A program made the translations under genes and the position numbers. The notes under the pieces were generated by a model. The model was not told where the DNA came from, made no database searches, and worked only from the letters and a program-made list of their open reading frames with translations. A stretch of DNA of 64,000 bases from GCA-2731375 sp964507245 (lineage in GTDB: Bacteria > Pseudomonadota > Alphaproteobacteria > GCA-2731375), in contig CAZDQC010000003.1 of the NCBI GenBank assembly GCA_964507245.1, positions 3,384 to 67,383 of the forward strand, given 5' to 3'. Shown here one piece after another: positions 25,938 to 34,427 of the stretch (within the stretch, counting starts at the first letter, position 1; every line of letters begins with the position of its first letter).

Positions 25938-28274
25938 TTAACCACATTTTGAATAACCGCAGGAAACACAAGTATCACAGCCTTCCAAGCGGATTAGGCC
26001 TGGGGTGCCGCATTTGGTACAGCGGCGCAGGTGGCTGACTTCCTCGTTTTTCTTGCCTGCCGATGTCGAGGCCTGCAACGCCACCGGCACGACTTCGGCT
26101 TCTGGATCCAAGTTTGGTTTAGCGATGAAACCGATGACGATCATGTGTCTCTCGATTACCTCGCCAATGGCGGCTAGTAAGGATGGCACGTATCGCCCAT
26201 CAACCCAATAACCCCCACGCGGGTCAAACACAGCTTTAAGCTCCTCCACCACAAAGGATACATCACCGCCCCGGCGGAACACAGCCGAGATCATGCGGGT
26301 GAGTGCGACAGTCCAGGCAAAATGGTCCACGTTCTTGGAATTGATGAAAACCTCGAACGGTCGTACTCGGCCATCCTGGATAATGTCATTGATGGTGATG
26401 TAAATTCCGTGGTCACTTTCGGGCCAGTTAATTTTGTATGTGCGGCCCTGCAAAGCGCCGGGACGGTCCAGCGGCTGGGTCATATAGACCACGCCACCAG
26501 CGTCCAGTTCATCCCGGGGCCGGGCTTCGGGAGCCCCCAAAGGTAATTCCGGTTCTACTAGCAGCCGGGATTTCTCCTCAGATTCGGTCTCCAGCACCGC
26601 ACCCGTCACTTCGTTGGGGCGGTAGGTTGTGCAGCCTTTACAGCCGGTGTCATATGCCAGCATGTAGACGTCCTTGAAGGCCTCGAAGGTAATGTTCTCG
26701 GGCAAATTGATGGTCTTGGAGATGGAGGCGTCGATATATGTCTGCGCGGCGGCCTGCATACGTACGTGGTCCGAGGGTGTCAGTGCAGCGGCGGTGATAA
26801 AATAGTCAGGTAATTGCGCGGCCTCGCCATACTGGGTGCGGTATTGACGATAGGCATAATCGCTCACTATTTCCTCTCGCCGGCTGCCGTCGGGCATAAT
26901 GACATGCCGACGGTAGGTGAAAGCAAAGACCGGCTCTAACCCTGAGGAAACATTATCCGCGAAAATAGAAATGGTGCCCGTAGGCGCGATGGAAGTCAGC
27001 AAGGCATTGCGAATGCCATGTTCGGCGATGGCAGTCCGGACTTCATCATCCAGTTTGACATTTCCGTCGCTGGCTAGAAATGCCTCCCGCTCAAAAAGTG
27101 GAAAGGCGCCCTTCTCCTTGGCAAGATCCACACTGGCCAGATATGAGGCCCGTTGAACTTCGGCCAACCAGCTATGCGTCAGGGCCACAGCCTGATCCGA
27201 GCCGTAACGGACACGGCAGAAAATCAATGCATCTGCCAGCCCAGTGATGCCCAAGCCGATGCGCCGCTTCGCCCGCGCCTCGTTTTCTTGTTCCCGAAGG
27301 GGAAAACGGGAGATATCAATGGCATTATCCAACATGCGAACAGCCGTCGTGACCAAATTGCGGAGGGCGTCGATATCAAGAGCGGCGTCGGCAGTAAAAG
27401 AATTTCGCACCAACCGTGCCAGATTGATCGATCCCAGCAGGCACGCTCCATACGGAGGGAGCGGTTGCTCTCCGCAAGGATTCGTTGCATGGATTGTTTC
27501 ACAATATCTTAAATTATTTCGTTGATTTATACGGTCGATGAAAATCACGCCAGGTTCCGCGTAGGCATAGGTGGCCCGCATGATGCTATCCCAGAGCTCA
27601 CGGGCTTGTACGGATTTGTAGGTACGGCCGCCAAAAAGCAGCTCCCAAGCTTTATCGTCCTTGACCGCCTGCATGAAGGCGTCAGTAACCAGGACAGAAA
27701 GGTTGAACATGCGTAATCGACCCGGATCCTGCTTGGCCTCGATAAAGGCCTCGATATCCGGGTGATCACAGCGCAAAGTGGCCATCATGGCGCCCCGGCG
27801 ATGGCCAGCCGACATTATAGTGCGGCACATAGCGTCCCACACATCCATGAAGGTAAGCGGCCCAGAAGCGTCTGCACCGACACCTTCAACCGGTGCCCCG
27901 TTGGGCCTTAGGGTTGAGAAATCATAGCCAATGCCGCCGCCTTGCTGCATGGTTAAGGCAGCTTCGCGTAAATTTTCAAAGATGCCAGACATATCGTCGG
28001 GTATCGTTCCCATAACGAAACAATTAAACAGAGTGACATTTCGATCCGCACCAGCGCCTGCCAGAACGCGGCCAGCGGGCAAAAAACGGAAATCTTCCAG
28101 GGCCTCGTAAAAATGGTCCCGCCAATCCGCCGGCCGCACTTCTGCGGCCGCCATGGCATCCGCCACCCGGCGCCAACTATCTTCGATGGTGTCGTCCACT
28201 GCCTGACCGTCGGTGCTTCTCAAACGGTATTTCATATCCCAGATTTGTTGGGAAATGGGCGCTACAGTCGGCAT
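25938..28274 (-). CDS. nrdJ: adenosylcobalamin-dependent ribonucleotide reductase (class II)
   Basis: Reduces ribonucleotides to deoxyribonucleotides using coenzyme B12, without an NrdB partner. 778 aa, the short NrdJ form. Landmarks: FNCFVMGTIPDDMSGIF with a redox Cys, the NPCGEQPLPPYGACLLGSIN active-site segment with the radical Cys, APTGTISIFADNVSSGLEP, and a C-terminal zinc or redox tail with four CxxC-like pairs (CTKC, CDTC, CGYSKC). No cobalamin riboswitch fits in the 78 bases before it. No class I or III reductase genes are in the window. Confidence 0.93.
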   Translation of the reverse strand: MPTVAPISQQIWDMKYRLRSTDGQAVDDTIEDSWRRVADAMAAAEVRPADWRDHFYEALEDFRFLPAGRVLAGAGADRNVTLFNCFVMGTIPDDMSGIFENLREAALTMQQGGGIGYDFSTLRPNGAPVEGVGADASGPLTFMDVWDAMCRTIMSAGHRRGAMMATLRCDHPDIEAFIEAKQDPGRLRMFNLSVLVTDAFMQAVKDDKAWELLFGGRTYKSVQARELWDSIMRATYAYAEPGVIFIDRINQRNNLRYCETIHATNPCGEQPLPPYGACLLGSINLARLVRNSFTADAALDIDALRNLVTTAVRMLDNAIDISRFPLREQENEARAKRRIGLGITGLADALIFCRVRYGSDQAVALTHSWLAEVQRASYLASVDLAKEKGAFPLFEREAFLASDGNVKLDDEVRTAIAEHGIRNALLTSIAPTGTISIFADNVSSGLEPVFAFTYRRHVIMPDGSRREEIVSDYAYRQYRTQYGEAAQLPDYFITAAALTPSDHVRMQAAAQTYIDASISKTINLPENITFEAFKDVYMLAYDTGCKGCTTYRPNEVTGAVLETESEEKSRLLVEPELPLGAPEARPRDELDAGGVVYMTQPLDRPGALQGRTYKINWPESDHGIYITINDIIQDGRVRPFEVFINSKNVDHFAWTVALTRMISAVFRRGGDVSFVVEELKAVFDPRGGYWVDGRYVPSLLAAIGEVIERHMIVIGFIAKPNLDPEAEVVPVALQASTSAGKKNEEVSHLRRCTKCGTPGLIRLEGCDTCVSCGYSKCG

Positions 28275-28352
28275 ATAAACCTCATTTGAAAAACGCGAAT
28301 ATCGGTTCTGTTCTTGTTATGTACTATAGCGGATATTTCACCTGAGCAGGAG

Positions 28353-29084
28353 TCATTTTTCAACATCAACTTCCAATTCAAGGGCCGCGGTGGCGTTTTC
28401 GATTCGATTTTGCAGCTGGGCGTCAAATTCTTTTCTCCGCAAGCCGGGGGGTATCGGCTCGAGAAATTCCAGGACTATGGTGCCAGGATGACGCATCAAT
28501 TGGCGCCGCGGCCAGAAAAATCCAGAGTTCAGCGCCACGGGTACCACGGGAACATCCAGACTGCGATAAAGCGCGGAAACGCCCGGTAGATACGGCACAT
28601 CCTCGACTAAGGTACCCGGCGAAGTCCGCGTTCCTTGAGGAAATATTACAATTGGCCGTCCCAGAGCAGTGGCAGATTTGGCATCATCCAACATAACGCG
28701 CAAGGCTTTGGGGCCAGCCTTACGATCAACTGCGATCATGCGGGTCTTGCGGCATAACCAACCATAAATGGGTATCAGCAACAGCTCTCTTTTTAATACC
28801 ATCGCTGGATCATCCAGGAGGATATGCCAGATTAGGGTATCCCAGGCAGATTGGTGTTTCGCCGCGACGATTGCTGCTCCCTCCGGCCGATGTTCTAGTC
28901 CGCGATATTCCACATGGATACCCGCCGTATGTCCCATCAGGAAAATGACGCCACGTGCCCATTGCCGCTGACCCCAAACCGCCACTTGGTAGGGCAGTAA
29001 AAGGGCAAACCCAAACAATAAAACCATGAAAGCTGTCCAGAGATAGAATAGCCCATTGAATAGGTTTGATCGGATCATTCGCAT
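28353..29084 (-). CDS. plsC: 1-acyl-sn-glycerol-3-phosphate acyltransferase
   Basis: Acylates lysophosphatidic acid to phosphatidic acid at the inner membrane, 243 aa. One N-terminal membrane segment (~12-33). The HX4D catalytic motif is His77-QSAW-Asp82 and the substrate motif FPQGTR is at 148-153; a PVAL/NSG segment follows. AGGA lies seven bases before the start. It follows the ydcF-like gene by nine bases, in the ftsE-ftsX-ydcF-plsC order typical of alphaproteobacteria. Confidence 0.93.
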   Translation of the reverse strand: MRMIRSNLFNGLFYLWTAFMVLLFGFALLLPYQVAVWGQRQWARGVIFLMGHTAGIHVEYRGLEHRPEGAAIVAAKHQSAWDTLIWHILLDDPAMVLKRELLLIPIYGWLCRKTRMIAVDRKAGPKALRVMLDDAKSATALGRPIVIFPQGTRTSPGTLVEDVPYLPGVSALYRSLDVPVVPVALNSGFFWPRRQLMRHPGTIVLEFLEPIPPGLRRKEFDAQLQNRIENATAALELEVDVEK

Positions 29085-29093
29085 GACAACATC

Positions 29094-29702
29094 CTATATT
29101 GCCGGACTAGTCAAACGCACGCGGATGAGGCTAACCAAGAATTTGCTGTACTCCACTATTAGAAGCTTCAAGGTGCCTGGAAATAACCACCATTGATCAA
29201 GTTTTACCGAGACCGACATTACCGGTATGGGCTGGAAATCTACATCCGACATGGCTTGCCGAAATAACAGCAGGCTGCGTGGCATGTGATAAGAAGCCGT
29301 AACCAGGTGCAGACTGCGGTAGCCATGAAGTCGCGCCCACAGCGAGGTCTCGATAGCGTTGCCGCGCGTGTCATGGGCTTGATAGCCTAAATCTACACAA
29401 CAGCTAAACATATCAGCTGCTTCGGCCTGAATGTCGCGCAATTCCGCTGCCGAGATTCCCGATTTCACGCCTGATATAAGTAGTCGGCTGCCTCTACCCG
29501 CCACTAGCATCCGCAACCCCACCTGTAATCGTCCACGGCCTCCAGTGAGGACTACGATGGCATCATTTATGCCAGGTTGCTGGGCCTGCCGCCGTGGCAA
29601 TTCAGTTACAAAATGAAAAAATCCACCCAACCATAAAAAAAGTGCAACGAACACGCAAAAACATAACACTCGTAGCCCGCTCAGCCTTTGTCCAGAAGGC
29701 AT
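29094..29702 (-). CDS. YdcF family membrane-anchored protein (DUF218)
   Basis: 202 aa. An N-terminal membrane segment at about 10-29 (LRVLCFCVFVALFLWLGGFF) is followed by a DUF218 Rossmann-like domain: AIVVLTGGRGRL near 48-59, LLISGV, then GNAIETSLWA and LVTASYHMPRS with the conserved His. The biochemical role is not established; cell-envelope or SAM-binding functions have been proposed for relatives. It begins three bases after ftsX. Confidence 0.85.
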   Translation of the reverse strand: MPSGQRLSGLRVLCFCVFVALFLWLGGFFHFVTELPRRQAQQPGINDAIVVLTGGRGRLQVGLRMLVAGRGSRLLISGVKSGISAAELRDIQAEAADMFSCCVDLGYQAHDTRGNAIETSLWARLHGYRSLHLVTASYHMPRSLLLFRQAMSDVDFQPIPVMSVSVKLDQWWLFPGTLKLLIVEYSKFLVSLIRVRLTSPAI

Positions 29703-29705
29703 CGC

Positions 29706-30596
29706 TCAAGAGATCCTTGATAATTCGTGCAGCACTGTGTGACGGGCTGTGAAGGCTGTCAAAAGCGCCGCCAAGAATGGCAAAGACGCCAGCAGCAGCA
29801 GACCCAAGGGTGACAAGGCGAGATTGTCCAACAAGGGGCCTTCTAAATCTCCGGCAAAGCTGGAGAGGGCGTAAAGAGCCACGGCAGTCACGGCCAGTCC
29901 GATGAAACCGCCCTTCAATCCCGTGGTCATGGCGCGCCATAAAAACAGACGAGCGATATAGCCGTCCCTCGCACCCATGACATGCAAAAGATCGACCACT
30001 TCCAAATGTGCTGCGAAGGCTGCCCGGGTGCCGAAGATTACCACGGCGCTGGTGGCGAAGCAGATCATTGCCAAACAAGCCAGCATCATCCATTGCAATG
30101 TTTGGCTCAAACGAACCAGCCTGCCGAGCTGAATTTGGTGATCATCAATTTTGATGCCAGGCCCGATGGTGCTTAACCGCTCAGCCAACAGTGACAAATC
30201 CGGCGACTGGTCCGGTGACAGCTGGACGTCAATCAAATGTGGCAGCGGCAATTCGCCAAGAATATCCCCGACACCCAGCCAGGGCTGCAGTAGTTTGGCG
30301 ATCTCCACCGCGTCTAATGGTTGTGATTTGATGACGCCGGGGGTATCGCCTAAGGCTTGGATGACTGCGGCCATAATTGTGGCGTCGTCTTTCCCAGTGC
30401 TTTGCTCAGCATCCGGGTTGGGCGGAATTTCCACGGTAATTTTATTTGCCAGATCATCGCGCCAAGTTCCCGTGGCTTGATGCAAGGCCAGTCCAACGGC
30501 CCCCGCCAGAGCGGCAAAAAACACCATCACCGCCACGACCAAGGGCAAAAAGCGACCGGCACCTTCCGAATCGGGGATAAGGTCAGGACCAGTCAT
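29706..30596 (-). CDS. ftsX: cell division protein FtsX
   Basis: Membrane partner of FtsE; couples the divisome to peptidoglycan hydrolases. 296 aa with the expected topology: one helix near residues 15-38, an extracytoplasmic domain, then three helices (about 170-190, 222-245, 262-285). The LHVMGARDGYIARLFLW segment is the conserved cytoplasmic loop of FtsX. It starts five bases after ftsE. Confidence 0.92.
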   Translation of the reverse strand: MTGPDLIPDSEGAGRFLPLVVAVMVFFAALAGAVGLALHQATGTWRDDLANKITVEIPPNPDAEQSTGKDDATIMAAVIQALGDTPGVIKSQPLDAVEIAKLLQPWLGVGDILGELPLPHLIDVQLSPDQSPDLSLLAERLSTIGPGIKIDDHQIQLGRLVRLSQTLQWMMLACLAMICFATSAVVIFGTRAAFAAHLEVVDLLHVMGARDGYIARLFLWRAMTTGLKGGFIGLAVTAVALYALSSFAGDLEGPLLDNLALSPLGLLLLASLPFLAALLTAFTARHTVLHELSRIS

Positions 30597-30601
30597 GCCG
30601 T

Positions 30602-31276
30602 CTAATCCTGCTCCTTATCAACCGGTGTATGCAGCATACTGTCCGCAAGAACGAGGACCGGATGAGAAAAGCGACGAACAAGGGCATCATTATGGGTAGC
30701 GACTACCACCGCCGTGCCGGTGCGGTGTAGTTCCTCGAACAAGCGTAACAGCCTATAGGCTATACGGTCATCCACGTTGCCGGTTGGTTCATCCGCTAAA
30801 AGCAACGCTGGTTTAGAGATGACGGCGCGGGCGATAGCCACACGCTGCTGTTCGCCGCCAGACAACGTTCCGGGGCTATCATTCAGACGTGCGCCAAGGC
30901 CGACCCAGTCTAAAAGCTCCGCGACATTATTGCGGGTACGTTTTTCATCGTCCCCAGCGATACGAAGGGGCAGAGCCACATTGTCGAAGATGGAAAGATT
31001 GCTCAGCAGCCGAAAATCTTGAAATACAACGCCAATCCGGCGGCGTAACTCCGGCAATTTGCGGCGGTCGGTGCGGCTGATATCCTCGCCAAACACCTGG
31101 ATACAGCCGCGCGAGGGCAATAGGGCCAAATACATCAGCTTCAGCAGTGAGGACTTCCCCGCGCCCGAAGCGCCCGTCAAAAAATAGAAACTGCCGGGCT
31201 CAATATGCAGATTGATGTCGCGCAGCACTTCCGGCCCAACGCCATAGCGGACACCAACATTTTCAAAGCGGACCAC
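30602..31276 (-). CDS. ftsE: cell division ATP-binding protein FtsE
   Basis: ABC-type ATPase of FtsEX, 224 aa. Walker A GASGAGKSS at residues 35-43, signature LSGGEQQR near 139, Walker B LLLADEPTGNVD near 159 and the switch His in VVATHND. The start is GTG at 31276. It diverges from the DUF3426 gene across about 170 bases. Confidence 0.95.
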   Translation of the reverse strand: MVRFENVGVRYGVGPEVLRDINLHIEPGSFYFLTGASGAGKSSLLKLMYLALLPSRGCIQVFGEDISRTDRRKLPELRRRIGVVFQDFRLLSNLSIFDNVALPLRIAGDDEKRTRNNVAELLDWVGLGARLNDSPGTLSGGEQQRVAIARAVISKPALLLADEPTGNVDDRIAYRLLRLFEELHRTGTAVVVATHNDALVRRFSHPVLVLADSMLHTPVDKEQD

Positions 31277-31448
31277 CTAATACCCTCTGTTTGCTGGCAA
31301 GAGGCAAGATGCCACGTGCTTGAGCCAGGGTCCAGCCATTGGACCACTGACAAAAAAGGCAAGTTTATTTTACCATGGGCATAGAGCAAACTTGCCCCTC
31401 AGCCTTATCGTTCTTATAACAAATCGGCTTGATTTTTTGGTAGATTGC

Positions 31449-32195
31449 ATGATCGTTCCCTGTCCCGCCTGCCAAACGCGATTTCGTATCCCCGCTAATG
31501 CCCTAGGCAAGGCAGGACGCAAAGTGCGTTGCGCCAATTGCGGCAAGACCTGGCACCAAATACCCGTCGAGGGGGCTATTCCCCAGCCTAGTGACGAATT
31601 CCTACAAGGCGATTCGGTGGATGACGCGCACGAAGTCGGCGAAGAAGAACTGGAAAAACCTGCGGCGAATGAGACCCCACCACAAGAACCGACAGCGATA
31701 GAACAATCCACGAACAGCGACAAGTCGTTGCCCGAGCACCAGGAAGAAGGTACAGGCGGCGGGCGCGGGTTGGCTGGCTGGCTGTTGTTAATTGCGATGT
31801 TGGGAGGCCTTGGTGGGGGCGGATATTGGTACCAGGCCAAGATCGTGGAAATCTGGCCGCCCGCAGGGCAGCTATATGAAATGCTTGGTTTGGGGCCGAT
31901 GGAGGAACCGGTCGGCTTGGCGATCCGGAATGTCAAGTGGGAACACGTTCGGAAGGATGGCAAACCGGTTCTAGTGGTGCTGGGCGAAGTGACCAATACT
32001 TCGCAAACGCAACAATCGGTGCCCCGCCTACTGGTGATAATTCTTGACGGCAGAGACCGTCGTATGTTCCGCTGGACTGCGGCTACTGCCAAAGACAAAC
32101 TGGATCCCGGTCAGGTGACCAAATTTTCGACCCAACTGGCCGATCCGCCTGATGGCGCGCGAAGCCTTGCCGTAATATTTCAGGTCCAACAATGA
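31449..32195 (+). CDS. MJ0042-type zinc-ribbon protein with DUF3426 domain
   Basis: 248 aa. The N-terminal zinc ribbon has Cys5/Cys8 and Cys28/Cys31 (CPACQTRFRIP, RCANCGKTW). A Glu/Pro-rich linker (about 50-98) leads to one membrane helix (GWLLLIAMLGGLGGGGYWY, about 110-128) and a C-terminal DUF3426 beta domain (VLGEVTNTS). The topology suggests a cytoplasmic ribbon and a periplasmic domain; the function is unknown. It overlaps hpt by four bases and is divergent from ftsE, the usual setting. Confidence 0.87.
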   Translation: MIVPCPACQTRFRIPANALGKAGRKVRCANCGKTWHQIPVEGAIPQPSDEFLQGDSVDDAHEVGEEELEKPAANETPPQEPTAIEQSTNSDKSLPEHQEEGTGGGRGLAGWLLLIAMLGGLGGGGYWYQAKIVEIWPPAGQLYEMLGLGPMEEPVGLAIRNVKWEHVRKDGKPVLVVLGEVTNTSQTQQSVPRLLVIILDGRDRRMFRWTAATAKDKLDPGQVTKFSTQLADPPDGARSLAVIFQVQQ

Positions 32196-32764
32196 GCAAC
32201 GATGGTAACTCTGCCACCGATCTGATCCAGCGGCCTCCGGGCACGGTGAACATCATCTATTCCGCAGCCGAAATTGGTGCCAGAGTGGGTTCTCTAGCAT
32301 CCGAGATTGCCGATACCTTGGGCCCCAATATCATGGTGGTCGCGATTTTGAAGGGTAGCTTTGTTTTCACGGCCGATTTGTTGCGGGAACTGCATGATCA
32401 TGGCGTACACCCGCGAATTGATTTCATGACATTGTCCAGCTATGGCACAGAGACTGAAAGTAGTGGCAATGTCGCGATAACCCGGGACATCACCGACGAC
32501 GTGCAAGGCGCTAAAATTCTACTAATTGACGACATTCTGGAATCGGGTCGGACACTGGCATTCGCCCGAGAACTATTGTTGAACCGAGGCGCGGATCAGG
32601 TGCAGTTATGCGTTCTTTTGGACAAGCCGGAAAAACGCAAGGTGAAGGTGAACGCCGACTATGTTGGCTTTTCCATAGGCGATTCTTTTGTTGTGGGATA
32701 CGGCCTGGATTATGCCCATTTTTTTCGCGAACTACCTTATATTGGCACGGTAGCCATCAAGTGA
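32192..32764 (+). CDS. hpt: hypoxanthine phosphoribosyltransferase
   Basis: Salvages hypoxanthine (and often guanine) with PRPP, 190 aa. The PRPP-binding motif LIDDILESGRT is at 111-121; AILKGSFVF near 51 and DYVGFSIGDSFVVGYGLDY near the C-terminus are family segments. It is translationally coupled to the upstream zinc-ribbon gene through a 4-base overlap. Confidence 0.95.
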   Translation: MSNDGNSATDLIQRPPGTVNIIYSAAEIGARVGSLASEIADTLGPNIMVVAILKGSFVFTADLLRELHDHGVHPRIDFMTLSSYGTETESSGNVAITRDITDDVQGAKILLIDDILESGRTLAFARELLLNRGADQVQLCVLLDKPEKRKVKVNADYVGFSIGDSFVVGYGLDYAHFFRELPYIGTVAIK

Positions 32765-32919
32765 TCGCTAAAAGTGGCTACGTTGCAGGCCACAGCTGGT
32801 TAAAGATCTTTCTAAAATTTAGGAAACCGTAGCCTGGAATTACAAAGTTACTACGATAAGGCAGTTGCGGGCAGCCCCGCTGTCCTTAAGATCTCTCAAT
32901 TTGGCAAAGTTGCCTGCCG

Positions 32920-33099
32920 TTGACTGATTTTGTTGTGCTCGTTGTCTACGGCATCGCCGTGGCTCTGGATACCTTTTGCGACCATCCGCAAGCCCAAATT
33001 TTGATGTTGATATATTATGCCGAACAGGGCCGCGCAGACCTTAATCTAGACGTGCCAATCCAGAGCGAGTTGATGGAAATTCTTCTATCAATGAACTGA
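32920..33099 (+). CDS. possible 59-aa small protein
   Basis: Open frame of 59 codons from a TTG in the 370-base space after hpt. The product has an apolar N-terminus (VVLVVYGIAVAL) and a helical amphipathic remainder ending LMEILLSMN. The frame is open from 32890, so the start could differ; no clear ribosome site precedes it. No family recognised. The rest of the gap (32765-32889, 33100-33134) holds nothing identifiable. Confidence 0.3.
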   Translation: MTDFVVLVVYGIAVALDTFCDHPQAQILMLIYYAEQGRADLNLDVPIQSELMEILLSMN

Positions 33100-33134
33100 T
33101 CATAGCGGTGTAACAGATTCTGCAGGCGAAATAA

Positions 33135-34226
33135 TCATAATGTAACTGCAAAATCTCGCAGCACCTCGTCCTTGAACGCCAGACCGTGACCTGGTTGCTC
33201 GGATGGCGTCAGTAGGTTGCCAGCTGGCAGCACAGGTTTTACCCAGACATCATCCAGGAAATTGATGTATTCCAAAACGTCGGGGTTCGGTATGGCAGCA
33301 TTTAGATGCACCATAATTTCGTGGAATAGATGGGGTGCGATGCGAATACCCCTGGCATGGGCCAACGTGGCGATGCGACGTAGTTGGGTCAGACCGCCTC
33401 GCATCATGTCCGGCTGCAGGATTGGAATTTTGGGTGTTTCGAAGAATGGAGCGAGGTCATGGTGGGTGAAATGGCTTTCACCCCCAACCACACGGGTTTT
33501 CAAGGCGTCGGCAACGCGGAAATAGCCAGCAAAATCTTCCGCCACAACCGGTTCTTCCAACCAGTATATATTGTACTGATCCAGCTGCCGGCCTATTTCG
33601 ATAGCTTCGTCCGTCGTCCAACCCATGTTGACATCGACCATAATGGCAATATCGTCTCCAAGAGCTTCGCGCATAGCGGCGACGTTGGCTACATCCTCGG
33701 CGTGACTGTGCATATGACCCGTTTGCATCTTGATGGCGTCAAATCCGGCTTCCACATAGGCTAAGGCCTTTTCAATCATGCCGCCCTGGCCCAGACCACG
33801 CCAGCAACCGGAGCCATAAGCAGGCAGAGCATCGCCGCCTTGGGCGCCGCCCCAAAGCCTATACAGGGGCAGACCAGCCCGCTTGCCCAAGGCATCCCAA
33901 AGGGCAATATCGATGGCCGATTGGGCAAATACCGTAACTCCCATACGCCCCACCCAATATGTAGATTTCCAGATATCTTGCCAAATCGCTTCCACTTCCC
34001 AAATAGACCTGCCCAGGACGACCGGGAACAATAGTTCCTCTATACAGGTCTTTATGGTTCGTAGGCCGCCAGAAAGGACCATGAGATATCCCATGCCCGT
34101 CAGACCCGATGCCGTTTCAATCTCCACCACAAGAATTTCCCGTGGTCTGTTGTAATCCAGGCTCCATCGCGGCGGGTCGGTGAAGGGAATGGATAATGCC
34201 GTAATGCGGATATCCTTGACAATCAT
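33135..34226 (-). CDS. enolase superfamily enzyme, mandelate racemase subgroup
   Basis: 363 aa, probable sugar-acid dehydratase or racemase. Metal ligands Asp198 (DVNMGW), Glu224 (WLEEPV) and Glu250 (GGESH) are intact, as is the barrel His299 and Glu303 pair (APHLFHEI) like that of mandelate racemase. The usual KxK on the second strand reads Lys166-Met-Gln168, so one of the two bases is replaced by Gln. Substrate unknown. It stands alone between hpt and the dCTP deaminase gene. Confidence 0.85.
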   Translation of the reverse strand: MIVKDIRITALSIPFTDPPRWSLDYNRPREILVVEIETASGLTGMGYLMVLSGGLRTIKTCIEELLFPVVLGRSIWEVEAIWQDIWKSTYWVGRMGVTVFAQSAIDIALWDALGKRAGLPLYRLWGGAQGGDALPAYGSGCWRGLGQGGMIEKALAYVEAGFDAIKMQTGHMHSHAEDVANVAAMREALGDDIAIMVDVNMGWTTDEAIEIGRQLDQYNIYWLEEPVVAEDFAGYFRVADALKTRVVGGESHFTHHDLAPFFETPKIPILQPDMMRGGLTQLRRIATLAHARGIRIAPHLFHEIMVHLNAAIPNPDVLEYINFLDDVWVKPVLPAGNLLTPSEQPGHGLAFKDEVLRDFAVTL

Positions 34227-34388
34227 GACCGGAAGTTTCCTCTCTTTAGGTAATTGGCGTCACCATGTTGTGAATTGCCTTAAAAACGGGGAATGATGCA
34301 CTATGTTGTTGTGTTGATACCACTTCTCAAAGTACCCATCAGATAACTACCCTGTGGATAAAATTACCCGTTTGGGCTGTCTAAGCTA

Positions 34389-34417
34389 TTGAAATAAAAA
34401 GTATTTTCTCGTATTCT
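34389..34417 (+). promoter_or_regulatory. sigma-70-like promoter of the dCTP deaminase gene
   Basis: TTGAAA (34389-34394) and TATTCT (34412-34417) separated by exactly 17 bases. Transcription would begin near 34424, only a few bases before the first ATG (34428), which makes the second ATG (34452) a reasonable alternative start. Confidence 0.4.
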
Positions 34418-34427
34418 GTAACTTCCA

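Noticed and set aside
28305..28319. GTTC-N7-GTTA upstream of nrdJ, close to the alphaproteobacterial SOS box GTTC-N7-GTTC
   Set aside because: The second half-site is imperfect, the region is short and A+T-rich, and no other LexA-type site supports it.
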